Assembly: GCA_900540535.1 (NCBI GenBank)
Contig: UQGM01000023.1
Coordinates: forward strand, 1 to 39,601
Origin: an uncultured Oscillospiraceae bacterium
Lineage (GTDB): Bacteria > Bacillota > Clostridia > Oscillospirales > Acutalibacteraceae
Direction of reading: 5' to 3'
Length of the DNA stretch: 39,601 bases
Part shown: positions 16,693 to 23,874 of the stretch, piece by piece
Layout of the letters: each line of letters begins with the position of its first letter
Position numbering within the stretch: position 1 is the first letter of the stretch
The notes under the pieces: generated by a model
Told to the model about the DNA's origin: nothing
The model's database searches: none
The model's input: the letters and a program-made list of their open reading frames with translations, nothing else
Program-made: the position numbers and the translations under genes

Positions 16693-17231
16693 TCTTCCGC
16701 CACCTCGAAATAATGCCCTATAAGCTCAGAGGCTTTGTTCTGCAGAGGCTGCTCGGAATTGCGGGTACATATGTAAAGTATCCCTTCCTCTATGTAGTAC
16801 TTGTCCTCGAAAACTTCCATGTTGACCTTATAGGGAATAGGATCTTCCTTTGTGCCTGTGTGGGTTTCGTCTATTCTCTCGAATATGGACTCTGTGCCTT
16901 GACCGAGTATCCAGTTAGGGAGAAACTGCTGATTAGCTTTTATTGTTTTATAGAGGTCGTCGCCATATGTGAATTTAAAGCCTGTTTCTTTAGCTGCGAA
17001 ATTAGCGTCTACAAGCTCCCGCCATGTGGGATAGTATGACTTCATTCGCAGTGATGTGTTATCATCAATAGTCAAAGTGTTTATTTGCTGCTTTGCAAAT
17101 ATAGTAAATACTTCTGATTCAGTTAAAGAGCGGTGCTTTTCACGCTCCTCCCATTCCTTTTGCTGACGCTGTAATTCTTCTATTTCTTCCTGGGTCATTT
17201 CTGAAATTATACCGTTTTCGTATTTTTTCAT
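16689..17231 (-). CDS. Tail-fibre-associated phage protein (carbohydrate-binding-like C-terminus)
   Basis: A 180-residue protein translated right after the collagen-like fibre gene (ATGA overlap). The N-terminal 45 residues are Glu/Gln-rich helix; then SEVFTIFAKQQINTLTIDD and RMKSYYPTWREL near residues 62-73, a pattern also found beside tail fibre genes of other Clostridia phages. The C-terminal third has PYKVNMEVFEDKYYIEEG and ILYICTRNSEQP, resembling small carbohydrate-binding modules. A role as fibre chaperone or receptor-binding accessory is inferred, not shown. Confidence 0.65.
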   Translation of the reverse strand: MKKYENGIISEMTQEEIEELQRQQKEWEEREKHRSLTESEVFTIFAKQQINTLTIDDNTSLRMKSYYPTWRELVDANFAAKETGFKFTYGDDLYKTIKANQQFLPNWILGQGTESIFERIDETHTGTKEDPIPYKVNMEVFEDKYYIEEGILYICTRNSEQPLQNKASELIGHYFEVAEE

Positions 17232-18619
17232 TTTCTTCTCACTCCATATAATCTTGCTGTTTCAGTTCCATCAAAGCACAAAGCTGGGTCTGGCGCAGAA
17301 AAGTTAAATTTGTCTCCGGGAGTATATGGATAATTATTAAGCCCTCCAAACCCATCACCTTTTATTGGATATATAGTTTGACTGAAGCCGACTTGAGAAT
17401 TATTGCATGAACCGATACGAGCTTCAAACTGATGTAAGTTGTTTACACACATATCGTATTGCTGTGTTGCGAATCCTTTGGGTTCGAACACCGCACCAGC
17501 GGTACCTCCAGCTCGAATCCATACTTTTCCAGTTAAATCTTTATTGTAAGTTCTTGTAATAAATAGACGCAGCTTTTCCCATTCATCAACTTCGCCTAAT
17601 TCATATAAAGCTATGTTGGGACTCAAAGGTATCGTGCCGATTTCCTCCCAGGTTTCCGACCCGGCGACTTCTTGAAGTTCGTATCCTGTTCCATCTGAGT
17701 TAACTACGGGGACTTTCCCTGCATTTATGGCTGTCGGCTCCGGAACTCCTATACCTGCTTCTCCTCTTGAGGGCTTGCCTGTATCTTCATCGCCTAAAAA
17801 CCAGTTACCGTTTTCTCCTATTGTAGGGGTTGTGCCATTTTCGCCAGTGGCACCTTTTTCTCCTTTATCTCCTGTATCTCCCTTTTCACCCCTTGACGGC
17901 TTTCCCGTATCCTTTCCGTCAATATGCCAATTTCCGTTTGTTCCAATTTCAGGGGTTACGCCATCCTTGCCTGGTGCTCCTGTTTCACCTTTGGTTCCGG
18001 GGATGCCTCGTTCTCCTTTCTCTCCTCTGGAGGGCTGCCCCGTATCCTCTCCTTTCAGATACCAGTTGCCGTTTTCTCCTATTGTAGGTCCGTATGTTAA
18101 AACTTTCTTTGCTTCCTCCTGAGCCTGCTGTGCTGACTGTGCAGCTTCGTCAGCGCTGCTTTGGCAAATGGATATAAGCTGAGCTATAACGTCTTTTTCC
18201 TCAGGGTTGATTTCGGGATCTTCAACTTCAAGTCCTTCAAGAACTCTCATCTGTGCGAGAGCTGTATTCCATTCGGCTGTAATCGTGCCGTTTTCATCTG
18301 TTTTTACAGCGCATATAACAAATTTGGTGTACCCTCTGTAATGAGTAACAAGTCGTGAAAATGGCCATGTGAAGGTTATGTAATCCTCTTCACCTTCCAC
18401 GGGCTTCAGGTCAGTTACAATATACTGCCCTTTTTCCTGACGGCTGTTTATGTAATTGATCCTTAATTGCATCTGAGTGAAATCTGCTCCCTCAACAGCT
18501 TTTGGAAACTTGAATTTTAGTCCCCTTACATTTTCATCTGACTCAACACCTGCTATGCGCTGAGGCTCTGTAAGGGTGAGCTTCCTGCTGACAGGTTCTA
18601 ATGTGCAATATTCCTGCAT
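17228..18619 (-). CDS. Collagen-like tail fibre / baseplate upper protein
   Basis: A 463-residue host-contact protein. Residues 1-125 resemble the BppU N-terminal domain (beta-rich, LRINYINSRQEKGQY, a VTHYRGYTKFVICA strand). A coiled-coil stretch AAQSAQQAQEEAKK follows, then three copies of a GENGNW...DTGKPSRGE unit interspersed with Gly-X-Y collagen-like triplets (residues ~175-300), and a C-terminal beta-rich tip of ~150 residues. Start: the ATG at 18619 is 8 bases from GGAG; the ATG at 18625 is too close. It is unusual in lying among replication genes, 13 kb from the tail module. Confidence 0.82.
   Translation of the reverse strand: MQEYCTLEPVSRKLTLTEPQRIAGVESDENVRGLKFKFPKAVEGADFTQMQLRINYINSRQEKGQYIVTDLKPVEGEEDYITFTWPFSRLVTHYRGYTKFVICAVKTDENGTITAEWNTALAQMRVLEGLEVEDPEINPEEKDVIAQLISICQSSADEAAQSAQQAQEEAKKVLTYGPTIGENGNWYLKGEDTGQPSRGEKGERGIPGTKGETGAPGKDGVTPEIGTNGNWHIDGKDTGKPSRGEKGDTGDKGEKGATGENGTTPTIGENGNWFLGDEDTGKPSRGEAGIGVPEPTAINAGKVPVVNSDGTGYELQEVAGSETWEEIGTIPLSPNIALYELGEVDEWEKLRLFITRTYNKDLTGKVWIRAGGTAGAVFEPKGFATQQYDMCVNNLHQFEARIGSCNNSQVGFSQTIYPIKGDGFGGLNNYPYTPGDKFNFSAPDPALCFDGTETARLYGVRRK
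17755..18090 (-). repeat. Three imperfect repeats in fibre gene
   Basis: Three copies of a coding unit for T-I-G-E-N-G-N-W, a short linker and D-T-G-K-P-S-R-G-E, separated by Gly-X-Y triplets. Recombination between copies would change fibre length, a common source of variation in phage fibres. Confidence 0.75.
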
Positions 18620-18632
18620 TAACATTACTCCT

Positions 18633-18833
18633 TTATTTGTCGTAGTAGTGAATAAGGCTTTCGCCCGTGATTCTGAGCTCACGGGCTATTTCTGTTAATT
18701 TTTCGTGCTGCTCTCTCAAACGGCAAAGCTCCCCGTCCTGAGCTTTGTGCATTCTGAGTTTTATTTTTGCTGCCTCCCGTAGCAGCTCGTGGGATTGCCT
18801 AAGGTATTCCCTGCCGATCTCTTCAAGTGTCAT
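18633..18833 (-). CDS. Small helical phage protein
   Basis: A 66-residue, highly charged protein that should be almost entirely helical (LLREAAKIKLRMHKAQDGE, LREQHEKLTEIARELR). It resembles short helical phage proteins seen near HTH regulators in Clostridia phages, but I cannot assign a function. The ATG at 18833 is about 14 bases from GGAGCGGG, a long spacing, so the start is uncertain. Confidence 0.65.
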   Translation of the reverse strand: MTLEEIGREYLRQSHELLREAAKIKLRMHKAQDGELCRLREQHEKLTEIARELRITGESLIHYYDK

Positions 18834-18861
18834 GGCACAAATACCCGCTCCTTTCTGTTTG

Positions 18862-19008
18862 TTATTCTCTTATTTCGGTTTCAAGCCATTCTTTGCAGCT
18901 TTTTTCAGTGTCTCAATATTCGCCCTGCAAGGCATCGTCAGAGACAGAAACAATAAACTCCGCCATTTCGTCAACGGACATTGATGTAATTCTTTCATAG
19001 TTGGTCAT
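18862..19008 (-). pseudogene. Small phage gene interrupted by in-frame UGA
   Basis: From the ATG at 19008 (GGAGGG 7 bases upstream) the frame gives MTNYERITSMSVDEMAEFIV and continues to residue 31, where TGA stands at 18915-18913. The same frame then runs 16 more codons, SCKEWLETEIRE, to TAA at 18864-18862. Both parts fit one family of small phage proteins that start MTNxERI and end with CxxWLExE. So the TGA seems to split a gene of 48 sense codons. It could be a dead copy, or the 31-residue form may be what is made. Confidence 0.62.
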
Positions 19009-19023
19009 GCGTTTCCCTCCTCT

Positions 19024-19308
19024 CTATGGTTCTATGAATTTAAGTCCAAGAATAACGTAGCCTTCTTTGCAGTATCGGGGATCGTCGAGGATGTAGGAAA
19101 TCTGAGCGCAGAGGTAAAGACCTGTATAATCTTCTGTAGCTGCGCTCCATTCTCTGAGAATGAGGATGTCGTTTACTTGAAAATCCCTGTCGTTTTTTCG
19201 GACTTCAAAGTTTTTAAGATGCATTGAAAGCGGCGTGTAAAACTCACACTCAACTTTAAGCTGATGTACACGAGGTTCACAGCCCGCAATTTCATATATA
19301 CTTGCCAA
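19024..19308 (-). CDS. DUF3850 / ASCH-like protein
   Basis: A 94-residue protein of the DUF3850 type: HQLKVECEFYTPLSMHLKNF near residues 15-34, then FEVRKNDRDFQVNDIL and a final GYVILGLKF. ASCH/PUA-like folds often bind RNA or modified nucleotides; this is family knowledge and not shown here. The start is TTG at 19308 with GGAGG 7 bases upstream; no ATG or GTG is present in frame before the domain. It overlaps the gene before it by 17 bases. Confidence 0.8.
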   Translation of the reverse strand: MASIYEIAGCEPRVHQLKVECEFYTPLSMHLKNFEVRKNDRDFQVNDILILREWSAATEDYTGLYLCAQISYILDDPRYCKEGYVILGLKFIEP

Positions 19309-19609
19309 TTGGCTTCCTCCGTTTCTTGTAAATTTTAAAAGCTTCTTTAGTGAGATAGTTTGCGTGTTTCTTTCTTATGCGGCGCTTTTTGCAGCGTCTC
19401 ATATAGTGAAGTGATTTTGGATTTTTAGCACATACCTCAAACCAAGCTTGCATATACATCCACGGCTCAGAGTTGCAAAAAATCTTTGAAAAATATTCAA
19501 TAGATTCTTTTAATACATTGCAGAACTTTTCGAGTACTTCACAAGTCTGAGAAAGCACATTGTTGACAAGCTCTTCAGGAGCTTCGTTGCACTCATCAAT
19601 ATCATTCAC
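19292..19609 (-). CDS. Hypothetical phage protein, basic C-terminus
   Basis: About 105 residues. The first half is acidic and helical (APEELVNNVLSQTCEVLEKF), the middle aromatic (SEPWMYMQAWFEV), and the end very basic (RRCKKRRIRKKHANYL, IYKKRRKP), suggesting nucleic-acid contact. Start chosen: GTG at 19609, which overlaps the stop of the previous frame by four bases (GTGA) and has GGAGG 9 bases upstream; the ATG at 19651 lies inside that previous gene and has no ribosome site. No family recognised. Confidence 0.72.
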   Translation of the reverse strand: MNDIDECNEAPEELVNNVLSQTCEVLEKFCNVLKESIEYFSKIFCNSEPWMYMQAWFEVCAKNPKSLHYMRRCKKRRIRKKHANYLTKEAFKIYKKRRKPIGKYI

Positions 19610-19782
19610 GGTTCGCTCCCTCCTCTCGCTGGTTTTATGTACATTCCGCATTTATACGGAGCATTAAGACATTTGATTTCGCAATCGTCATAACGTTTGC
19701 AGTTGTAACAGCAGGTGTTATTCCTGAGCTTTGATCAGCGGAATATGCTGCATACTTTCTCTTTTTTGGGTGGCCTGCTCAT
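19606..19782 (-). pseudogene. Cys-rich small protein gene with in-frame UGA at codon 16
   Basis: The frame opens with an ATG at 19782 that overlaps the previous stop by four bases (ATGA) and closes with a TGA at 19608-19606 that overlaps the next gene's GTG (GTGA). Between lie 57 sense codons and one TGA at 19737-19735. Before it: MSRPPKKEKVCSIFR. After it: SKLRNNTCCYNCKRYDDC, then CLNAPYKCG, a Cys-rich knuckle pattern as in small phage zinc proteins. Because both ends still mesh with the neighbours, the interruption looks recent or is read through. Confidence 0.68.
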
Positions 19783-19961
19783 TTGCCTGTTCTCCTTTTT
19801 CTTCTTGGATTCCCTGTGGCGTAAAGCTCATATTCAAGCCGGCGGAGTTGTGAAGCCAGCTCTCTGATTGCTGTGTTATCTTCTGTATAGGCTTTATACT
19901 GTGGACACTGAATGTGACAGCCCACAAAGCGGCAGGGACAATTCTTACAGGGTGAACGCAT
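19779..19961 (-). CDS. Small Cys-rich phage protein (zinc knuckle type)
   Basis: A 60-residue protein: a tight Cys cluster CKNCPCRFVGCHIQCPQY near residues 5-22, then a helical IRELASQLRRLEYELY and a basic end NPRRKRRTGK. Proteins with this C-x2-C-x-x-x-x-G-C-H pattern are frequent in Clostridia phages; their job is unknown to me. The ATG at 19961 is 8 bases from AAGGAAG; an ATG at 19967 overlaps the previous stop (TAATG) and is an alternative adding two residues. Confidence 0.75.
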   Translation of the reverse strand: MRSPCKNCPCRFVGCHIQCPQYKAYTEDNTAIRELASQLRRLEYELYATGNPRRKRRTGK

Positions 19962-19966
19962 CAGCA

Positions 19967-21013
19967 TTACTTCCTTTCGATGTTGCTGAGGATAATCATG
20001 AAGTACTTCTCGAGTGCTGCCCTGAGCTTTCCTGCTTTCTCTTTGTCTTCGGCGGCGATCTCTTCCGTAAGAGAAAGACACGCTTTTATCTCTGACTGAA
20101 GATTTTTGAAACGGAACTGAAATTCTGCAGTTTTGCCGTCAGACTCAAGCCGCTGCTCTTTGCGGAGCTTTTCGAGCTCTGTTTTGTATTTCTCACTTTC
20201 TCCGCTGAGGGCAGCAAAGCGTTCCTCGTACTCTGCGGAAAGCTGCTCTTTAGCCGCTTTCTCGGCTTCTGCCTTTGTCTCTTCTTTAACTTTCTCTGCT
20301 TTTTCTTCTGCCTCATTGAGCTTTTGTCGGAGCAGCGATATTTCGGTTTCAGATCTGGATTTTAAATTAGAAATCTCAGCGCAGTGCTTTATATGCACTT
20401 TTCTTTCTGCTTCCGCCATTATGGCTTCCCGCTCTTCATCCGTTATCTCGTTGTCGCTTTCGATGGCTTCCAGCTGAGCTTTCAGGCTTTCCGCTTCTTT
20501 GAGTGCTTTTTCAAGCTGTTCTTTGAGATTCTTTTCGGTCTCTTCCGCTTTTTCTTTTGTTTCCGTGTTAAGAAATGACAGCTGCTCTTTTGCTGAAGTA
20601 AGTTCTTTTACCTTTTCTTCCAGCTCCCTGACGGAAAGACTTTCAGCTTCCCCGCTCTCGGCGAGCTCATAACGCTCAACAGGACTAAGCTTTGAAAGAA
20701 CTGTGAGTTTGGTTATTCCAAGGCTTGCATTCGATTGCAAAAACGTTGTTCCTAAATTCTCATAGCAGGATATGTAGTGATAAGCCATTCTGGACTTTAT
20801 GCCGGCAAGCTTCTCTGTGTAATCCTCAAAGGTATCAAAGCCCAATTCTGTATAGAGCTTTTCGTCTCTCATTCTTTTGAGCCCCTTGCAGAACTCCAAA
20901 AGGGCGGAAGCTGCCACCTGCCCATTGGCCATAATCTGAGCATGAAGCTTTGCGGCTTCATCTGCTCTTTCTCCGGTTATTTCGCTGTATTCTTTAACAA
21001 GTATCTCTGACAT
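19967..21013 (-). CDS. DUF3102-type coiled-coil protein
   Basis: A 348-residue protein. The N-terminal ~130 residues form a helical module with ALLEFCKGLKRMRDEKLYTE, GFDTFEDYTEKLAGI and YHYISCYENLG, similar to the DUF3102/ParB-like helical domain found in phage and plasmid proteins. From about residue 130 to 330 it is nearly continuous Glu/Lys/Ala coiled coil, ending in a short hydrophobic helix. It follows PcfJ in the same operon. DNA binding or scaffolding for replication is plausible but unproven. Confidence 0.78.
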   Translation of the reverse strand: MSEILVKEYSEITGERADEAAKLHAQIMANGQVAASALLEFCKGLKRMRDEKLYTELGFDTFEDYTEKLAGIKSRMAYHYISCYENLGTTFLQSNASLGITKLTVLSKLSPVERYELAESGEAESLSVRELEEKVKELTSAKEQLSFLNTETKEKAEETEKNLKEQLEKALKEAESLKAQLEAIESDNEITDEEREAIMAEAERKVHIKHCAEISNLKSRSETEISLLRQKLNEAEEKAEKVKEETKAEAEKAAKEQLSAEYEERFAALSGESEKYKTELEKLRKEQRLESDGKTAEFQFRFKNLQSEIKACLSLTEEIAAEDKEKAGKLRAALEKYFMIILSNIERK

Positions 21014-21027
21014 TTTGCATTTCTCCT

Positions 21028-22623
21028 TTATGCGGCTGTGACCGCTTTCTTTTTATTCTTTTTGTTACACCATTCATCCCATTTCCTGAGAAATTCTTCA
21101 ATTTCGGGAGTTTTGCCGCAGTTGCGCAGACCTCTGCACTGGATCACCGTCTCGCTTCGAGGAGACAACTCCATTGTGTAATATGATTCATCGGGAGCAG
21201 ACTCTTTACGGATAAATAGAATACTCGTCTGACCGTTAAGGTATCTGTCCGCATAAGTGGCTACACAGTGGTTCAGGCTTGCTCCCTCTTTTATGAGCTC
21301 TCCCGCTCCTTTAGCCGGTCTTATGAATAATCCGTCAGCAGAGAAAGAATATTTCTTTTCAAGAGCTTTTAGCTTTACCGCAAAGGCTCTGTCCTGCTCC
21401 GCTATAGCTTCAGCTTCCTTCTGTGCTTTAAGCTCTCTTATGGCTCTTGAAGTGTCTTCGTGAGCTTTTCTGAGGTCTTCCGGGAACAGGATAAACTTTC
21501 TGCTGAGGTCAAGCTTCAGCTTTTCGCACTCGTGGAGGTAGTCGTAATAGTCGTTGATGAATGAATAACAAGCATCTCCTCTCTGTTGGCTGCTTAGATA
21601 TGTCCTGAGTTTACGCACCGTCATTCTTTTGGTTAAGTAATTGATTTCAGAAGTTCTGTATCTGTAGTGCTGCCTGATGAATTCTATGTCATCGGGATTT
21701 CTGAGCTTGTGCCGGATGATAAATTGCTTATCTGCCAGTCGTGTTCGGTTACAGCCTTTCAGTTCTTTAACTGCGCTTCGGGGAACTCCGAAAGCTTCGG
21801 ACACGGTTTTCTTTCGAAAATTCACTATCTGCATGGATAAGTGCCCGTTTATTTTATCTGTAAGCAAATTTGCAAATCCTTCTTTGAAAAGCTTTTCTGT
21901 AAGAACGGGATATTTCACATACAGTTCAAGGTATCTTGTAAGATCGGGCGGATAAGAAGAGCCTGTTTCCTGCATATATTCGTATGCGCAGCTGTATTTG
22001 AAAAGCGTTTTTGCGAGGTCGGTTTCCCATTTGATGCCGAGAATATAGTCAATGCTGCTTTGGAAAAAGTTGTATGGTACAGGCTTGCCAACACTCCTCT
22101 GCTCAATCCAATATTCCCAGCTGCTGTATTCGTCAATAAAGAAGTAATCCATTCCATAAGCACTGTACAGCTTACGTACAAAGGTTCTTATACCATCAGG
22201 ATGAACGTATACCCTCATATGCTCGCTAAGTTCCAGGCGTTCATCCCATTCTCTGCCGTAAGAGCGGCGAACATAGAAAGAGCGGAGCATCAGGGCTTTG
22301 TTTCTCATTTTCTGAACTACAAGAAAATATCCGTAATCAATAAGCGTTTTGTGTCCTCGCCATTCATCTTTGAAGGTGATAACTCTTCCGCACTTTGGGC
22401 AGATTCCCGACGTATTGTGCTGAGCTGAACCGCTTTTCAGCTCACGCAGAGAAAACCTCTCTTCGCAGTAAAGACACTCGGCTGTGTATCCTTCTTTTGT
22501 GCTGCTGACGGTTGCGTAATTAACCTTGCAGAAAAGATCGTCTCTGATCCATGCTTTCAGCTTGTCCATATCGAGGCGGGGCAGCATCTCAAAGATGCGC
22601 TCCATTGTATGTTGTTTTGCCAT
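21028..22623 (-). CDS. PcfJ domain-containing protein
   Basis: A 531-residue protein of the PcfJ family, first named from conjugative plasmid pCF10 and common in phages. It contains a zinc ribbon: CLYCEERFS near residues 51-59 and CPKCGRVITF near residues 75-84. The long helical middle is Arg/Lys-rich; the C-terminal PcfJ core has EGASLNHCVATYADRYLNG near residues 445-463, then a YYTMELSP strand and IQCRGLRN. It lies next to PcfK as in plasmids. The biochemical activity is not known. Confidence 0.87.
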   Translation of the reverse strand: MAKQHTMERIFEMLPRLDMDKLKAWIRDDLFCKVNYATVSSTKEGYTAECLYCEERFSLRELKSGSAQHNTSGICPKCGRVITFKDEWRGHKTLIDYGYFLVVQKMRNKALMLRSFYVRRSYGREWDERLELSEHMRVYVHPDGIRTFVRKLYSAYGMDYFFIDEYSSWEYWIEQRSVGKPVPYNFFQSSIDYILGIKWETDLAKTLFKYSCAYEYMQETGSSYPPDLTRYLELYVKYPVLTEKLFKEGFANLLTDKINGHLSMQIVNFRKKTVSEAFGVPRSAVKELKGCNRTRLADKQFIIRHKLRNPDDIEFIRQHYRYRTSEINYLTKRMTVRKLRTYLSSQQRGDACYSFINDYYDYLHECEKLKLDLSRKFILFPEDLRKAHEDTSRAIRELKAQKEAEAIAEQDRAFAVKLKALEKKYSFSADGLFIRPAKGAGELIKEGASLNHCVATYADRYLNGQTSILFIRKESAPDESYYTMELSPRSETVIQCRGLRNCGKTPEIEEFLRKWDEWCNKKNKKKAVTAA

Positions 22624-22637
22624 TTTGCCCGCTCCTC

Positions 22638-22973
22638 TCAGATAAGGTCGAAGAGGTCAACGTCAAGACTGCTCTTCGCCTCAGTGTGTGCGGGTTCTTC
22701 TGCCGGTTGGCTCTCTGGATGCTCTATGCCGAAGTATTCTTCTGCCCATGTGTAAACTATACTGTCCTCGATGGCAGCAACTCCATTCTTTGCCTGCTTC
22801 TGTGCTTTGTTCCTTATTGAGCCGAGGCAACCTTTAAGGTTTTTGTTTTCGGGATCATCTATTTTGCTGACATCAATAAAGCAATCTATGATGTGCTGAG
22901 CAATAAGCTTTTCGTATGCTGAGCCGTTCTCGGCTTCTTTGTCGACTTTATTTATAAATTCCTGATTAGTCAT
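22638..22973 (-). CDS. PcfK-like protein (AcrIIA9-related family)
   Basis: A 111-residue protein: MTNQEFINKVDKEAENGSAY lead, then YEKLIAQHIIDCFIDVSK near residues 20-37, a LKGCLGSIRNKAQKQAK helix, and AAIEDSIVYTWAEEYFGI near residues 65-82, followed by an acidic tail ending DLFDLI. This is the PcfK domain. The anti-CRISPR AcrIIA9, an inhibitor of type II-A Cas9, is a member of the PcfK-like family, so an anti-CRISPR role is possible. Family membership alone does not prove it. It is next to PcfJ, and AAAGGAG precedes the ATG. Confidence 0.84.
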   Translation of the reverse strand: MTNQEFINKVDKEAENGSAYEKLIAQHIIDCFIDVSKIDDPENKNLKGCLGSIRNKAQKQAKNGVAAIEDSIVYTWAEEYFGIEHPESQPAEEPAHTEAKSSLDVDLFDLI

Positions 22974-23017
22974 ATTAATTCTCCTTTGATTTTCTTATAA
23001 GCACTGCGCAGATCTCT

Positions 23018-23758
23018 TTAATCCCTCTTGCGCATCCGAACATACACATACCAATGCCCGTTGTAGTTATTGAACGAAGCTTCCGCTCCTATGTAAGAAT
23101 ATCCTTTATGGTGCTTCTCCCAATATTCACGGTCATAAAGCTTTTTTTCAGCTATTCGGGCTAAGCCACGCCTTGTTATCTTGCCGTCACGGGGCTTTTT
23201 GATTGTTGGCTGCTTGAGGTTCTTCGACCCGCTCCACCGCCGCTTGCCCTCAGGATCTTTGGTCATATATCTTGCAAGAGCTTGCAAACCGTTTTCATTA
23301 GGTTGTAATCTTCTTGCATTGGTCCAGTCTCCGTGACCCCATTTCTGCTCTGCTGTGTCACGGTCCATGCCGGACATAACCATATGAATATGCCAGCGGA
23401 GAACACCTGTTCTTTTACTGACTTTCGCCTCTATGACATATACATACTTTAATTCAGGTAAGTTGCTGCGCTTGCGGTGCCGCCTGATCCTGCTGACATA
23501 ATTTTTAATGTCATTAACTACCTCATCACGAGTAGACGGCATTTCGTCATCTCTGTATGTGAGGTGTACCGCAAGATCTCCACCTCCAAAGTTCGTATTA
23601 AGAATTCTGTCCAACTCTTTCTTTGAGTTTTTGTCGTTGAGGTTCTTTTGTGCTTCTCTGCTGAGAGAGCCTGCTGGTTTCTTTCTACCATCGGAACAAA
23701 CGGGAAAGAATTCTACCTCAAGGATTTTGCCTGAGACTATTCTTTTTTCTCTGATTAT
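23018..23758 (-). CDS. Rolling-circle type replication initiator (HUH Rep), non-AUG start
   Basis: A Rep endonuclease of about 246 residues. The conserved N-terminus (REKRIVSGKILEVEFFPV, then SREAQKNLNDKN) begins at codons ATA (23758) and ATC (23755); no ATG, GTG or TTG precedes it before the stop at 23767. The HUH motif is RWHIHMVMSG and the motif-3 region is ARYMTKD with Tyr and Lys. It acts by nicking one strand at an origin. A 7-codon reading frame (23778-23755) ends right over the ATA/ATC. The first standard start, a TTG at 23614, would remove the conserved first 48 residues. The frame is certain; the start is inferred. Confidence 0.85.
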   Translation of the reverse strand: MIREKRIVSGKILEVEFFPVCSDGRKKPAGSLSREAQKNLNDKNSKKELDRILNTNFGGGDLAVHLTYRDDEMPSTRDEVVNDIKNYVSRIRRHRKRSNLPELKYVYVIEAKVSKRTGVLRWHIHMVMSGMDRDTAEQKWGHGDWTNARRLQPNENGLQALARYMTKDPEGKRRWSGSKNLKQPTIKKPRDGKITRRGLARIAEKKLYDREYWEKHHKGYSYIGAEASFNNYNGHWYVYVRMRKRD

Positions 23759-23778
23759 TTCACGTCACCCCTTTTCAT
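23755..23778 (-). other. Seven-codon leader ORF before Rep
   Basis: ATG AAA AGG GGT GAC GTG AAA TAA. The stop codon overlaps the codons where Rep begins (ATA ATC). GGAG lies just upstream of the ATG. Coupled reinitiation, or a -1 slip, from this leader could feed ribosomes into Rep. The length is too short to judge by composition. Confidence 0.35.
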
Positions 23779-23814
23779 ATGCTCCGTTTGTTAATACCCA
23801 ATACAAGACCGTCA

Positions 23815-23832
23815 AAGGGCTTCGGAGCCCTT
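23815..23832. other. Perfect 7-bp hairpin upstream of Rep
   Basis: AAGGGCT and AGCCCTT surround a 4-base loop (TCGG on plus, CCGA on minus). It lies between the small RNA promoter and the Rep start. No U-run follows on either strand, so it may be part of an origin or of the Rep mRNA leader. Confidence 0.4.
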
Positions 23833-23838
23833 AAAATA

Positions 23839-23868
23839 TTGACTTTTCGGGGGTGACTGTGCTATAAT
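23839..23868 (+). promoter_or_regulatory. Promoter of small RNA
   Basis: TTGACT at 23839-23844 and TATAAT at 23863-23868 with an 18-base spacer on the plus strand. It overlaps a third copy of the 14-bp repeat seen at 15255-15282. Leftward phage genes on both sides make a plus-strand promoter here notable. Confidence 0.75.
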
Positions 23869-23874
23869 TAGTTA

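Noticed and set aside
19600..19790. Selenocysteine at the in-frame UGA
   Set aside because: I saw no convincing stem-loop just after the UGA and no selenium genes in the window. Kept only as a remote option; loss by mutation is simpler.
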